From: Rhodococcus sp. ARC_M6
GTDB taxonomy: Bacteria > Actinomycetota > Actinomycetes > Mycobacteriales > Mycobacteriaceae
Length of the DNA: 64,000 bases
Direction: 5' to 3'
NCBI RefSeq assembly: GCF_022810305.1
Contig: NZ_JALGQH010000002.1
Location: 372,001-436,000, forward strand
Shown piece by piece: positions 50,101 to 60,238 of the stretch. Under the pieces are notes generated by a model. It was given only the letters and a program-made list of their open reading frames with translations, searched no databases and was not told where the DNA came from. The translations under genes were made by a program, and so were the position numbers. Numbering within the stretch: position 1 is the first letter of the stretch; each line of letters begins with the position of its first letter.

Positions 50101-53100
50101 GCGGCAACACCGGTGAGGTCCACTTCACGAAACGGCATCTCGGCAGCTCGCGGAACGAACTGGACCGGCGCATCGAAGCCGGCGTGCGTGAATCCTGCGC
50201 TCAGATTCGGGTAGCGCCGCAACAGAGCATCGCCTGCCGCGCGCAGTGCTGATGCATCTACTGCGGCGTCCGCAGAGAACTCGAACCGCGGCTGCATGTG
50301 ATAAGCGTCGGTACCATGTGCTCCGTCGAGTACCGACTGGAAGTACATGCCCTCCTGCAAGGGTCCCAAAGGCAGGACATCCCGCCAGTCCGGACTGAGG
50401 GAATCGAGTCTTGCCCGACGATCGACGTCCACTGTCACCAACGGGCGGCGGATCTGATCCGGTGCAGTTTCCGGCAGCGCGTTGCGGTCGACCTTTCCGT
50501 TCAGCGTCAACGGAAGTGAGTTCAGCACCGTGATCGTCTGCGGCACCATGTGTTCGGGAAGGAGCAGCGCAACCTCCTTGCGAACCAGCACCGAATCGAG
50601 GACCGAGCCTCCGACGGGCACCACGTATCCGTGCAGACTGCCCGTTCCGGCAGCATCCACCCGGACGGTGGCCGCGGCGCGGGACACGCCGTTCAGCGCG
50701 TTCAGCGCACCTTCGACCTCGCCGAGTTCGATGCGGAAACCGCGAACCTTGACCTGATCATCTGCGCGGCGCAAGAAGTGGAGCACTCCCTGACGGCGTC
50801 GCACCAGGTCACCCGTGCGATAGAGGCGTGCGCCCGGCACACTTGGATCAGCCACGAACCGCGCGACCGTGAGATCGGGCCGATTCAGGTATCCGCGCAC
50901 AACCTGGGTACCACCCAGATACAGTTCGCCGGCAACACCTTCCGGAACCTCGCGCAGATCGTCGTCCAAAACTCGAGCATGCACATCGGTCCACGGTCGC
51001 CCGATTGTGACCCGATCACCGAAGGCCAGCACAGCCGACGTCGCCCACACTGTAGCTTCGGTGGGCCCGTACACGTTTCGCACTGCAGAGCTGAACTGCA
51101 CGAGGTTGTCAGCCAGATCCTGCGGGAGCGCTTCTCCGCCCACCAACGCGCGGACCTGACCGAGTTGCTGCGCATTTTCGTGTTCCGTGACCACTCGCCA
51201 CAGCGACGGTGTTGCCTGCATGACGGTCGCCCCGCTGGCGGTAATCAACTCCAGCAACGCATCCGGATCTCGGACCGTGCGACGATCGGCAAGAACGATA
51301 GTTGCGCCGGCAGCGAGGGGACACAGCAACTCCAACGCTGCAATGTCGAACGACACCGTCGTCACAGCAACAATGCGATCACCCGGCCTAATCCAGCGAT
51401 CTTCGATGACGGTGTCCGTGAATGCCGCGAGGTTTGCCGTCGAGACCATCACGCCCTTGGGTCGACCGGTCGACCCTGAGGTGTGAATGACGTAGGCGAG
51501 GTGTTCACCAGCGGGTCGTGGTGTGGGAAGCACAGCGCCCAGCGCAGCGAGTTCACCGTCGACCAGAACCATCGCCGGCGCAGCGTCTGGAAGTTGTCCG
51601 GCGACATCAGTACTCGTGAGAACACACACCGGTGCCGCGTCCTCGATCATGAACTCGAGGCGTTCGGCCGGGTAGTCGACATCGAGGGGCAGATAGACCG
51701 CTCCGATGCGCAGAACTGCCAGCAGTCCAGCCACCAGATCCGCAGTCCGGTCCAACGCGACCGCCACGACCTTTTCGGGTCCGGCACCGGCAGCGACCAG
51801 TTCTCGTGCCACCTCGTCCACGCGGGCAGACAGCTCCCGATAGGTGAGCGTAGAACTGCCGGAAACAACTGCAGGTGCGTCGGGGGTTCGCTCAATCTGC
51901 CGTGCAAACAACAGCGAAATTCCCGCCGGCGCCACCTCACGGCGCGGTGGATCCCGATGCGGTTCACCCTCCGAGAAACGCACGTCCGAGACGACAACAT
52001 CGGCGCCCGCTCCAAGCACCGACTTCACGCCGTCGAGCACTGCATCCGCGGTGACGGCGTCGAACAACTCGGCATTGACCGTCAGCCGAAGTTCGGTTCC
52101 GGTACAGACAAATTCGAGGTCTACGGGGTCTTCGGCCAGATGACCGACGCGGGCGGCGAACAACCGTGAGCGAGGCCGGTCCAGAAGATCCGCAATACGA
52201 TCGAGGGTCACGTCGCCATGCGCCGACGCTCCCGAAACTGCGTCGTCGACCCGGGTCACGACCTCACCGAAGGTCGGCCGACCGTTCAGATTTACCCGGA
52301 TGACGTTCTCGGCGTTGTTGTCGACGAGACCGACTGCGATATCGCGGCCGCCCCCGAATGCGTTGAGAGTAGTTGCAACGCCAGCGATCAGCACCGTCTC
52401 GGAATCGATCCCACTACTCAATTGCCGGAAGTACGTGTGCGCGCGGTACGCCGTACCACGCGGACGGTCAGACGAAAGGTCCAGCTCGAGCGGCAACCCT
52501 GCGAGAGCCTTGACCCAGTACCGCTCGTGATCGGGATCGCCCGGAGCGGCAGCAAGACGTACCGGCTCCAGCTCGTCCACGACCGAGGCAGACGTTGTCA
52601 CGACGTCCCCGACCGCGAACTTCGAGTAATCGATCTGGGCCGCCGCAGCGAGTCCGCGCGGTGTCGGAGTATCGAAGACATCGGAGACGACGACGCGGAT
52701 GCCCAGCTTGCGGAGACTTCCCACCACGCGCATCGCAGTCAGAGAATGCCCGCCGAGAGCAAAGAAATTCTCGTCCGGATGCACGCTGGGAAGTTCCAAC
52801 ACTGTTGCCGCACAATGACACACTGCCTCCACGACCGAAGGGTCCACGTCAGCTGATGCACTAGCCGGAGCGGCAATCGATGTAGGCGAGGCCACGACAT
52901 TTCGAGCCACCCGAACGACCGTCAGAACCTCGGATGCAGGCGTCATCGGCGCGGTAAGTAGCCCGGTGAGGATCTGACCGATCCTGGTGACAATACGCTG
53001 GGCCATCACGCCGGAAACCGCCGCGGGATCGTGGTACAGCACGAGGTCCAGACCCGTACTCGGCGGCGCCATCAGAGTCATCGGATAGTGCGTGACACCA

Positions 53101-56100
53101 TGATTCGCAAATCCGTCGACGCGCAGCGTGTGCGAATCAGGCTGACCCGCACCGGAGTTCGGGAAGTTTTCGAAGATCAGCAAGGTGTCGAACAACTGCC
53201 CGATGCCGGCGATGCGTTCGATCTCGGCCAGACTCGTGTGCTCCACGTCTTGAATGTCGAACTGGGCGCTCTGGAGCCCGGCGAATTGATCCAGAAGTGG
53301 CTCGTCCGCCGTTATGTGCAGGCGAGCCGGAATCGTGTTGCTGAAGAGCCCGACCATTCCTTCCACACCGGACAGATCGGCCGGGCGACCGGACACGGTA
53401 GCGCCGAAAACGACGTCCCACTGCCCCGTCACCTCAGCCAGCACTGCGGCCCAGACCCCTTGGACCAGCGTGTTGATAGTCAACCCGCGTTTGCGTCCGA
53501 GGTCGATCAACGCTTGCTCATCAGACGTCGACAGCGGCACCGGAACACTGACCGGCACTCCACGTGCCGGCTTGTCGCCGGCAACCAGAGTCGGGGAAGT
53601 CAGGCCACGCAAACGCTCACTCCACGCCGACTGCTGAACCTCTTGATCACGATCGGCAATCCACGCCAGGTAATCGCGGTACGGCGTCGGCGTCGGCAGA
53701 TGTGCGTCGCCGTCGTGATATACGTTCATCAACTCACGCAAGACAATCGGAGTTGACCAACCGTCGGTGAGCAGATGATGTGCATTGAGAATCAGCCGAT
53801 GCACGTCGCCGGGCATGCGAATCAGAAGGGCACGCAACAGCGGCGGCCGACTGACGTCGAAGACGTGCTCGGCGGCCTCGCTCTCGAGTCGATCCGCCGA
53901 ACGAAGTGCTGCAGCCGCCGGCACGGACGTCAGGTCCACGGAGCGCCAAGCAACTTTTGCGGCACGCGGAATCGCCTGTACCGGGCGGGCAAACTGCTCG
54001 TAGTGGAAGGCGGCGCGGAGGTTGGGGTGCCGGTCGATCACGGTCTCGAATGCGTCAGCCAACCGCGCTTCGTCCAGTGGCCCGCTCAGATCGAAACGCG
54101 CGGTCAGGGTGTAGACATCTGCAGCGCCATCTCGAACTGCGTGGAACAGCAGCCCTTCCTGGAGTGGCGACAGCGGAAGTAGATCCGCGAGTGGACCATG
54201 GACGGACTCGAGTTCGTTGATGCCGTCCTGATCGACCCACTCTGCCGAGCAGTCCGAGGGCGTCAATCCGCCGGAGAAGAGAGCAGCGTGGGCGGTGAGC
54301 GCGGCCAGCGCCTGATCCCAATGTGCCTGCAATTGCGTAATGGTCACGGCGTCGAGCACGCTGCTGGCCGCGGTCCATTCGACAGCCAACTGGGGGGCAC
54401 CGTCTTCACGGACAAACGCGTTGAGCGCCAGCACTTCCGACATCACCTTGGTCGCCGGCTCAACCACCGAGAACGCGTCGCGCTCGGGCAGTCTCCATCC
54501 GGTTCCGGGCAAAGACGGGAAGCGTCCGAGGTAGTTGAGCAACAATTCGGGAGTATCCGATTCGGAAAGCTCGGGTGCAGCAACAGGATCCAGATAGCGC
54601 AGCACTCCGTAGGCGACCCCGCCGCCGGGAACAGCTCGCTTGGATTCCTTGACGGCGCGAAGTAGATGCCCAGCGGCCGAACCGCCACTGAGTGCGTCGG
54701 CGAGTTGGGTCGTGGTCGAAATTGCACCGGTAGGAACTCGAACCGGGAATTCGCTGGTGAACCATCCGATTGTTCCGGCGAAGTCGCTCTCGCTGGTAAG
54801 CGGGTCACGGCCGTGGCCTTCGACGGTCACGCTCTGCGCGTCACCCAACACCTGTCCGCGGCTGTGCTGCCAGGAGCGCAGCGCCAGCATCAGCCCGGCA
54901 AGAAGTATCTCGTCGGCCCGTGCCCGGTACGCGGCGGGGAGCGTCGTCAACAATGCTTCTGTGACCGCGACGGACGCGACAGTCGTCGTCCGCGACGCGG
55001 TGTCGACCACGTCGACGGCAGGGTCGAGACGTCGTTCGCCGATCGGCGCATCATCAATGGATGCGGACGCCGAAGTCCAGTAGTCGAGTTCGGATCGCAG
55101 GCTGCCAGAAGTGCCCAACTCCGCCAGTAGCCCCGCGTATCGACGCCATGAACTTCCCACGATACCCAGCTTGGCCGGCCTGCGGTCGCGTGCAGCATCG
55201 GTCGCTTCGTGGAGATCGGGAAGCAGGATCCGCCAGGAAACCCCGTCGACGATCAGGTGGTGCGCAACCACGATCAACTGATCGGGTTGATCTGAATCGG
55301 TCCGCACCAGAATGACCCGGAGTAGGTTGCCCGCTCGCGGATCAAGTTCGTTCGCAGCCGCTTCGGCAGTTCGACGGATCTGTTCGGCATCCGCGCTTCC
55401 GGAGATTTCTGTGACGAGGCTGTCCGCACGGACGGCACCCGACTCTCGAACGATCAACTCGGTTGCGCTGTTACCGGTTCCGCGGCGCAGCAGTAGCCGT
55501 AGAGCGTCGTGTCGATCGAGGATGGTCTGCACCCCGGACTGCACTTCGCCTTGGGTCAGCACCTCGTCTATGCGCACCGCAGTCCACTGGGCATATCCGG
55601 CGATGGATTCGTCGGTGACGTTCTTGTCGGTCAAAGCTCGAACGATCGGCGGCGCAACAACTGACCCTGTAGCCACGTCGACTACTGCGACGGTGGATGT
55701 CTTGTCGTCCTCCACATCACGCGCCCCCGCCGCGATGGTCCCCAGGTCACGTTGAGCAAGAAGTTCTTTCGGCGCGATGATCAATCCGCGCACACGCAAG
55801 CGACTGCTGATGCTGATAGCGGTGATGCTGTCGCCACCGAGTCCGAAGAAATCCTCGTCGGTACCGACGCGATCCCGTCCCAGAACCTCGGCAACAACAT
55901 CACAGAGGATCAGCTCGCGTGGTGTGGTGGCAGCCCGACCTTCCGATTCGGCGACCGGCGCGGGCAGAGCTGCACGGTCGAGCTTGCCGTTGACCGTCAC
56001 TGGAAGTTCTTCCAGAACAACAAGTGCAGACGGAACCAGATGATCCGGAACCCGACTGGCGAGATCGCGGCGCAGTTCCTCCTGCGGCGGCAGGGCCACC

Positions 56101-58907
56101 CCGGCCGCGGGGACGACATAGCCGACCAAGGTCGGGCGTCCGCCCTCGGTCCGAATCAGTGCAGCCGCAGCTCCGACGCCCGGCACCGAGCCGAGAACTG
56201 CTTCGACTTCGCTCAACTCGACGCGATGGCCACGGATTTTCACCTGCTTGTCACTACGACCGATGAACTCGTATCCGCGACCCGGAACCCAACGTGCCAC
56301 GTCACCCGCGCGGTACATGCGGTCGCCCGGTGCTCCGAAGGGGTCGGCAACAAATCGTTCGGTCGTCGCAGCAGCCCGGCCGAGGTATCCCCGGGCCAGC
56401 TGCGGCCCGGCCAGATAGAGCTCGCCTCGCTCGCCGTCGGCAACCGGCTTCAGTGCACTATCGAGAAGGTAGGCGCGAGTTCCCGCCAGAGGGTAACCGA
56501 TTCGGGGGCGCTCACCCTCGACGGCCGTCGCGATGGCGTCGACCGTAGTTTCCGTAGGCCCGTACAGGTTCTGCGCCGGTACGCCCGCTTCGATGATGGC
56601 GTCCCACAGCGCCGGAGGCGCAGCTTCGCCGCCGACGACCAACAGCGCCAAACGCTGTGGCCCGGTCAGCAATCCGTTGTCGACCAACGCTGCGGCCATC
56701 GACGGGGTTGTGTCAACTACATCAATCCGGTCACGTGCAAACGCGGAAACCAGCGCGGCTGCATCCTTTTGGAGTTCCTCGTCATACACGTGAACTCGGT
56801 GACCGCCCAGCAGCCACAGCAGCTGATCGAGAGAGGCATCGAAGGCAAAGGACGCTGTGTGCGCCGTGTGCAGCTGCCGGTTGCCGACGCGCGCTGCAGT
56901 GTCGTGAAAGATCCTCGCGGTGTGATGATGCAACAGATGCGCGAGTCCGCCGCTCGGCACCAGAACACCCTTGGGTTTGCCGGTGGATCCGGACGTGTAG
57001 ATGACGTAGGCAAGATGATCGGGATGGCGCGCTGCCGCGAGTTCTTCCGGAGCCAAGGGTAAATCGGAGTAGCCCGCAAGTTCCCCGCGCGCAGGCTCGG
57101 AATCCATGACAACCGGAGTCGGCCGGGAGTCTCCGACAAGTTGGCCTGCCAAAGCGCCTGTCGTGAGCACTACCTTCGGCTGCGCGTCGTCGATCAGATC
57201 TCGCAGTCGCTCGGCCGGATGCTGGGGATCCAACGCCACGTACCCGGCACCGGCATCAAGGGTCGCGAGAAGGGCAACAATCATGTCAGAAGTACGCGGA
57301 AGTGCGATTCCGACAATGTCATCCGGGCCGACACTTCGTGCGCGCAATGCGCGAGCCAGACGATGTACGCGTGCGCCGAGTTCTGCAGCAGTCAGTCGCT
57401 CCTCGCCGCAAACAAGGACGGTCGCGTCAGCATGGTCGGCCACAACCCGATCGAACACATCGGGCACAGGGTCAACGCGACCCACGATCGGCGCGCTCAC
57501 CCGATCGGCAAGAAGCCCCGCGCCTTCGAGCGCGGGCACCATATCCGCGTGACCGACGGCGGGATTGCCCTCCCCCACCATCGCATTGATGATGCTGACA
57601 AATCCTGCGAGGCGCCGCGTCACTGAATCACGAGTATTGGTACGGGCATCGACCTCGAAGCCGAGAAGAATTTCACCGTCTGCAATCGGTGTCACGGTCA
57701 AACCGAGATCCTCGGGCGGTCCACCGGCTACGTTGCGCAAAACCCCCACCGCGCCTGCGAAGTCCAGAGCGAAGTCGAAAGCCTTGAGATTGATACCGAT
57801 TCCGTGCAGTAGCGCGCCAGTACCGGCAACACCGAGATCACGAGCCAGGTTCTCGCCGCGGTAACGCTGATGCGCGCGCAGGCTTTTCATCGACTCTGCT
57901 ACCTGCTTGCTCAGATCACCGAGTCGGTCATGGCTGCGGACCGTCAGACGCAAAGGCAGGACATTGACCGCCATTGCCGGAGTCCGCAGGGCCGTGCGTC
58001 CGACGCGGGCCATGAGCGGCATCGCGATGACGACGTCCGTCTCACCGAGCAATCGATGCAGAAACGCGCCATAGCAAGCGATGAGAGCTTCGGCCCAGGT
58101 TGTCCCCGTCGCGTCGGCTACCGCTTTGAGATCAGAGAGCGTCTTCGCACTGATGACCTCGCGAACCTGGATGGTTCGTTCTGCAGGCCCTGCGACCTGC
58201 TTGCCACGTCCGTCCAGCGCCGGCAACGGTGTCAGGACATCGCGCCAGTAGTCACGGTCCCGGGCGAACTGCTCGCCCGCGCGGTAGTCCTCATCCTCGG
58301 CAACCAACTGCTCAATCGATCCGAATCGTGTTGGTGCAATGTCAGTTCCGTGCTTCAACGCTGTGTAGTGAGCCGCAACGCGGCGAGAGATCATTGCCGC
58401 GCTGTATCCGTCGACGATCAGGTGGTGATAGAGCTGGATGCACCAGACCTCGCGGTCAGAGAGCCTGATCAGCGAGTACGTGTACAGCGGGCGGTCCACC
58501 ATGAAGCGGCAGTACTCGGATGCTCGACTGCGCTCCGCGTCCACGAGCGCATTGGCCACCGAGATGGGATCGCGTTCGGCGCGCAGATCTGTGATCGGAA
58601 TGTCGCCGAGCGGTGCGTTGGAAATGATCTGACGCGGACCGTCTTCGGTCTCGATCATCCGCAGGCGCATTGTTTCGGCCTCGCCGATGGTGGCCTTGAT
58701 GGCCTCCGTCAGTAGTGCGGGGTTAATCGCGTCGTCTCCGGAAATCTCGAGTACTTCACCGACGAGATAGCTCCGAGATTCGGGATCGAGTCTCTGGGCG
58801 TTCCAGATCCCGAGTTGAGCTCCTGTGAGAGCACATGAATCGCTGCTCGGCACGCTGGAGTTCAAACCTGGAAGAACGCTCACACTGATCCCCTCATCTT
58901 TAGACAC
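47184..58907 (-). CDS. htbG: Non-ribosomal peptide synthetase, heterobactin-type
   Basis: A 3907-residue NRPS. Domains by eye: C1 (~20-450, HHLIVDG at 161), A1 (~475-1000), T1 (LGGDS ~1022), E (~1060-1520, HHLIVDG ~1214), C2 (~1545-1990, HHLLTDG ~1709), T2 (LGGHS ~2050), a half condensation domain without HHxxxDG (~2095-2320), A2 (~2325-2800), C3 (~2820-3270, HHLLTDG ~2980), A3 (~3300-3800), T3 (LGGDS ~3849). No thioesterase. Adenylation codes read DADDVGLVDK (Arg-like), DILQLGVVWK (Gly-like), DMENMGLINK (N5-hydroxyornithine-like). Expected product: DHB-D-Arg-Gly-hydroxyOrn, i.e. heterobactin. Module 2 has its carrier before its A domain, an order I recall being reported for HtbG of R. erythropolis PR4. 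The gene follows an IdeR-like box and heads an overlapping four-gene operon. Confidence 0.93.
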   Translation of the reverse strand: MSKDEGISVSVLPGLNSSVPSSDSCALTGAQLGIWNAQRLDPESRSYLVGEVLEISGDDAINPALLTEAIKATIGEAETMRLRMIETEDGPRQIISNAPLGDIPITDLRAERDPISVANALVDAERSRASEYCRFMVDRPLYTYSLIRLSDREVWCIQLYHHLIVDGYSAAMISRRVAAHYTALKHGTDIAPTRFGSIEQLVAEDEDYRAGEQFARDRDYWRDVLTPLPALDGRGKQVAGPAERTIQVREVISAKTLSDLKAVADATGTTWAEALIACYGAFLHRLLGETDVVIAMPLMARVGRTALRTPAMAVNVLPLRLTVRSHDRLGDLSKQVAESMKSLRAHQRYRGENLARDLGVAGTGALLHGIGINLKAFDFALDFAGAVGVLRNVAGGPPEDLGLTVTPIADGEILLGFEVDARTNTRDSVTRRLAGFVSIINAMVGEGNPAVGHADMVPALEGAGLLADRVSAPIVGRVDPVPDVFDRVVADHADATVLVCGEERLTAAELGARVHRLARALRARSVGPDDIVGIALPRTSDMIVALLATLDAGAGYVALDPQHPAERLRDLIDDAQPKVVLTTGALAGQLVGDSRPTPVVMDSEPARGELAGYSDLPLAPEELAAARHPDHLAYVIYTSGSTGKPKGVLVPSGGLAHLLHHHTARIFHDTAARVGNRQLHTAHTASFAFDASLDQLLWLLGGHRVHVYDEELQKDAAALVSAFARDRIDVVDTTPSMAAALVDNGLLTGPQRLALLVVGGEAAPPALWDAIIEAGVPAQNLYGPTETTVDAIATAVEGERPRIGYPLAGTRAYLLDSALKPVADGERGELYLAGPQLARGYLGRAAATTERFVADPFGAPGDRMYRAGDVARWVPGRGYEFIGRSDKQVKIRGHRVELSEVEAVLGSVPGVGAAAALIRTEGGRPTLVGYVVPAAGVALPPQEELRRDLASRVPDHLVPSALVVLEELPVTVNGKLDRAALPAPVAESEGRAATTPRELILCDVVAEVLGRDRVGTDEDFFGLGGDSITAISISSRLRVRGLIIAPKELLAQRDLGTIAAGARDVEDDKTSTVAVVDVATGSVVAPPIVRALTDKNVTDESIAGYAQWTAVRIDEVLTQGEVQSGVQTILDRHDALRLLLRRGTGNSATELIVRESGAVRADSLVTEISGSADAEQIRRTAEAAANELDPRAGNLLRVILVRTDSDQPDQLIVVAHHLIVDGVSWRILLPDLHEATDAARDRRPAKLGIVGSSWRRYAGLLAELGTSGSLRSELDYWTSASASIDDAPIGERRLDPAVDVVDTASRTTTVASVAVTEALLTTLPAAYRARADEILLAGLMLALRSWQHSRGQVLGDAQSVTVEGHGRDPLTSESDFAGTIGWFTSEFPVRVPTGAISTTTQLADALSGGSAAGHLLRAVKESKRAVPGGGVAYGVLRYLDPVAAPELSESDTPELLLNYLGRFPSLPGTGWRLPERDAFSVVEPATKVMSEVLALNAFVREDGAPQLAVEWTAASSVLDAVTITQLQAHWDQALAALTAHAALFSGGLTPSDCSAEWVDQDGINELESVHGPLADLLPLSPLQEGLLFHAVRDGAADVYTLTARFDLSGPLDEARLADAFETVIDRHPNLRAAFHYEQFARPVQAIPRAAKVAWRSVDLTSVPAAAALRSADRLESEAAEHVFDVSRPPLLRALLIRMPGDVHRLILNAHHLLTDGWSTPIVLRELMNVYHDGDAHLPTPTPYRDYLAWIADRDQEVQQSAWSERLRGLTSPTLVAGDKPARGVPVSVPVPLSTSDEQALIDLGRKRGLTINTLVQGVWAAVLAEVTGQWDVVFGATVSGRPADLSGVEGMVGLFSNTIPARLHITADEPLLDQFAGLQSAQFDIQDVEHTSLAEIERIAGIGQLFDTLLIFENFPNSGAGQPDSHTLRVDGFANHGVTHYPMTLMAPPSTGLDLVLYHDPAAVSGVMAQRIVTRIGQILTGLLTAPMTPASEVLTVVRVARNVVASPTSIAAPASASADVDPSVVEAVCHCAATVLELPSVHPDENFFALGGHSLTAMRVVGSLRKLGIRVVVSDVFDTPTPRGLAAAAQIDYSKFAVGDVVTTSASVVDELEPVRLAAAPGDPDHERYWVKALAGLPLELDLSSDRPRGTAYRAHTYFRQLSSGIDSETVLIAGVATTLNAFGGGRDIAVGLVDNNAENVIRVNLNGRPTFGEVVTRVDDAVSGASAHGDVTLDRIADLLDRPRSRLFAARVGHLAEDPVDLEFVCTGTELRLTVNAELFDAVTADAVLDGVKSVLGAGADVVVSDVRFSEGEPHRDPPRREVAPAGISLLFARQIERTPDAPAVVSGSSTLTYRELSARVDEVARELVAAGAGPEKVVAVALDRTADLVAGLLAVLRIGAVYLPLDVDYPAERLEFMIEDAAPVCVLTSTDVAGQLPDAAPAMVLVDGELAALGAVLPTPRPAGEHLAYVIHTSGSTGRPKGVMVSTANLAAFTDTVIEDRWIRPGDRIVAVTTVSFDIAALELLCPLAAGATIVLADRRTVRDPDALLELITASGATVMQATPSLWRVVTEHENAQQLGQVRALVGGEALPQDLADNLVQFSSAVRNVYGPTEATVWATSAVLAFGDRVTIGRPWTDVHARVLDDDLREVPEGVAGELYLGGTQVVRGYLNRPDLTVARFVADPSVPGARLYRTGDLVRRRQGVLHFLRRADDQVKVRGFRIELGEVEGALNALNGVSRAAATVRVDAAGTGSLHGYVVPVGGSVLDSVLVRKEVALLLPEHMVPQTITVLNSLPLTLNGKVDRNALPETAPDQIRRPLVTVDVDRRARLDSLSPDWRDVLPLGPLQEGMYFQSVLDGAHGTDAYHMQPRFEFSADAAVDASALRAAGDALLRRYPNLSAGFTHAGFDAPVQFVPRAAEMPFREVDLTGVAADELDSVVQTLDEAEFGTLFDLSAPPLIRMVLVWLPGGGAHLVFTQHHLLTDGWSQTLMYAELFALYELARSQGADPVRLDAALEEPADFRDHLRWLAETDRTEALSAWKNYLADLEQPTLLGGTGSGGSAPLPVFSRVLLEPSATQAVRDLARRGGVTLSTVVSAAWGLALRAVTGRDDVVFGATVSGRSPDVDGADRMVGLALNTIPVRVQVRPGDTIPDLLGRLFREQGSMLGHHHLGLGDVQRAAGFATLFDTLYVFRNTPRDEQGRRNTFERSGIVGFDAVDGTHYALTLDVDPGIADASMSLVLENRPDLVPASLAEDLLARTVAILQLIAGSDAVTVADTAVPRANTPVEFAPPRVVMPLPGEPSGSVDALLRERALATPDETALVFGGVTLSAAEMNTRVDRLARILAWAGAGPSSVVALALPRTADHVVAIFAVMRTGAAYLPLDLAHPPARLRELIEDSNAALVITTSEQRDVVAPDGRPCVVIDATDVADVLDGRTEAPVVSAAAVGGPTTADQPAYVIYTSGSTGKPKGVVVGHRGLTTMYHNHKAEIFTPTEKKVGRLRIAHTVSFSFDMSWEELFWLLAGHEVHVIDEQARLDPGSLVKHYRKVGIDVVNVTPSYARELMAAGLLDGERTPALVMLGGEAVPAELWSRLRDQDGVDGYDLYGPTEFTINAMGSPVQGSVTPCLGRPVRNACARALDSGLREVPVGAVGELYMSGDGTALGYLHRTALTSSVFVADPHVVGGRMYRTGDMVLRRRDGELEYRGRADHQVKIRGIRIELGEVEAALAACPGVLRTAATVRSENGAPPRLIGYVIPEDGCAPGDLRPYLRERIPAHLVPSDIVTVDTIPLTPNGKLDRAALPAPPPRAAARAPRTDAEKQLCQVFARVLDVETVNPEESFFDLGGDSLRAMHLVGEVEHDLSITVGVGTLMAHPTVAELATHLALSHHTDHTVGNTMGDNK

Positions 58908-58935
58908 ACGCCATCCCAGGATGGCCTTACCTTAT

Positions 58936-58954
58936 TTTGGGTAGCCTAAACTAA
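58936..58954. promoter_or_regulatory. IdeR/DtxR iron box before the NRPS operon
   Basis: TTTGGGTAGCCTAAACTAA matches the IdeR/DtxR consensus TTAGGTTAGSCTAACCTAA at 16 of 19 positions. It lies 29 bp upstream of the NRPS start, in the position for iron-dependent repression. Together with the binding-protein, exporter and reductase genes downstream, it would shut synthesis and uptake under iron sufficiency. Confidence 0.85.
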
Positions 58955-59055
58955 ATCAAGCGAAAATGGGGGACGCCGACACTCAGGACCATGGAATAGT
59001 CCAGCGAGAGTTGGAGCTTCAACAAACTAGTGTCGACAAAGCACTGCGGGAGTTC

Positions 59056-59514
59056 TTACTCCATCAACGTTGCGGCAACCGTTCCACCCAGCTCGTAGCA
59101 CTGTTCCCGAATCGACTTATCCACCGGCGCAATCACTTCGAGTGCGTCGGCCACCGCCACCAAACCCATTCCGGTAGCAAGTTTGCGCACCGACGACACG
59201 GCGCCGGCCGTGTCGTTGTTGCCATGCACCCACAGCCCGTAGGGCCGTTCGGCAACGGCACCAAGACATTGGTAGTAGGTGGTGTCGAAAAAATACTTCA
59301 AGGCGCCGGACATGTAGCCGAAATTCGCAGTGGTTCCGAAGATGTAGCCGTCAGCAGCCAGGACGTGCGGCACCGTCGCGGCCAATGCCGGAATCACCTT
59401 CACCGCGACGCCCTCGATCTCGGGGTCGTGAGCGCCTGCCAGCACGGCATCGAGCAGTTCGTGCGTAGCGGGCGAGGGCGAATGGTGAACCACCAACAAA
59501 GTCTTCACGCCCAC
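59056..59514 (-). CDS. Flavodoxin-like / NADPH-dependent FMN reductase family protein
   Basis: A 152-residue flavodoxin-fold protein. The phosphate-binding loop is HHSPSPATHELLDAVLAG (residues about 10-27), and the isoalloxazine loop is TTANFGYMSGALKYFFDTTYY. The C-terminal helix carries KSIREQCYELGGTVAATL. It is the last gene of the DHB operon, 39 bp after dhbB. A role in iron release or in reducing a flavin used elsewhere in the cluster is possible but unproven. Confidence 0.8.
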   Translation of the reverse strand: MGVKTLLVVHHSPSPATHELLDAVLAGAHDPEIEGVAVKVIPALAATVPHVLAADGYIFGTTANFGYMSGALKYFFDTTYYQCLGAVAERPYGLWVHGNNDTAGAVSSVRKLATGMGLVAVADALEVIAPVDKSIREQCYELGGTVAATLME

Positions 59515-59553
59515 GAGAATACGGCGAAGCGCCGTGCCCGTCGCCGTTCTCGC

Positions 59554-60201
59554 TCAAGCCAGGACGGTCTCGGCACTCATTGCCTTGACCAGGTCGTCGG
59601 TGCTGGTGACCGAAGCGCAACGTCCCGCGGCGTAGTCAAGAGCCCCGACGTGCTCTTCCAACGAAAAGTCCGCCACTGCATCTCCCACGAAGAAGATCTG
59701 AACATCCTGCATAAACCCGTCCAAAGCGGTAGTCAGACAACCGATGTGCGCGTAGATGCCGGTAATGATCAGCTGATCGCGACCACTCTCGCTCAGTCGC
59801 TCCCGAAGGTCCGTCTTGATGAATGCGCTGTACCGCCACTTCGTGAGCATCACGTCTTCCGGGTGCGGCGCCAGTTCGGAGATCACATCGGTGTGCGCGG
59901 GGTCGGCTTTCAAACCTGGTCCCCAGAAATCCGACAACAGCGCGCGCTCCTCGGGATCCTGATCTCCCGGCTGCGCGGTGTAGACAATCGGAATTCCGGC
60001 CGCGCGAGCTGCGGAACGCAGACGATCAATGTTCGGTACCACCGTCCTGAGTGGGTCCGCTGTCCGGTCGTACGCGCCGACGAAGTATTCCTGCATATCG
60101 TGCAGAAGTAGCACAGCGCGCGAGGGATCAAGAGTCCAGTCGACGCGGTTTTCGGGAAACTCGGTGGGCATCGAGTATCGGACTGCCGTGGGTAAAGCCA
60201 T
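59554..60201 (-). CDS. dhbB: Isochorismatase without carrier domain
   Basis: A 215-residue isochorismatase converting isochorismate to 2,3-dihydro-2,3-dihydroxybenzoate. The catalytic Asp lies in AVLLLHDMQEYFVGAY, the Lys in DVMLTKWRYSAF, and the family end motif in GIYAHIGCLTTALDGFMQDV. Unlike EntB or DhbB it has no C-terminal aryl-carrier domain; a separate carrier gene lies at 62719-62949. The order carrier-dhbA-dhbE-dhbB implies one operon. Confidence 0.94.
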   Translation of the reverse strand: MALPTAVRYSMPTEFPENRVDWTLDPSRAVLLLHDMQEYFVGAYDRTADPLRTVVPNIDRLRSAARAAGIPIVYTAQPGDQDPEERALLSDFWGPGLKADPAHTDVISELAPHPEDVMLTKWRYSAFIKTDLRERLSESGRDQLIITGIYAHIGCLTTALDGFMQDVQIFFVGDAVADFSLEEHVGALDYAAGRCASVTSTDDLVKAMSAETVLA

Positions 60202-60238
60202 GAGATTCTCCTCGAGATGTCAGGTGGAATCGAACAAC

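Noticed and set aside
53475-54200. Plus-strand frames opposite the C2 region suggesting a hidden gene
   Set aside because: No motif; the minus strand encodes a clear condensation domain with HHLLTDG.
55752-57062. 436-codon plus-strand frame inside the NRPS
   Set aside because: Antisense shadow of the A1 region; Arg/Gln-rich with no domain or ribosome site.
58966-60111. 381-codon plus-strand frame opposite dhbB and the flavodoxin gene
   Set aside because: Covers two real genes and their gap in antisense; no similarity visible.
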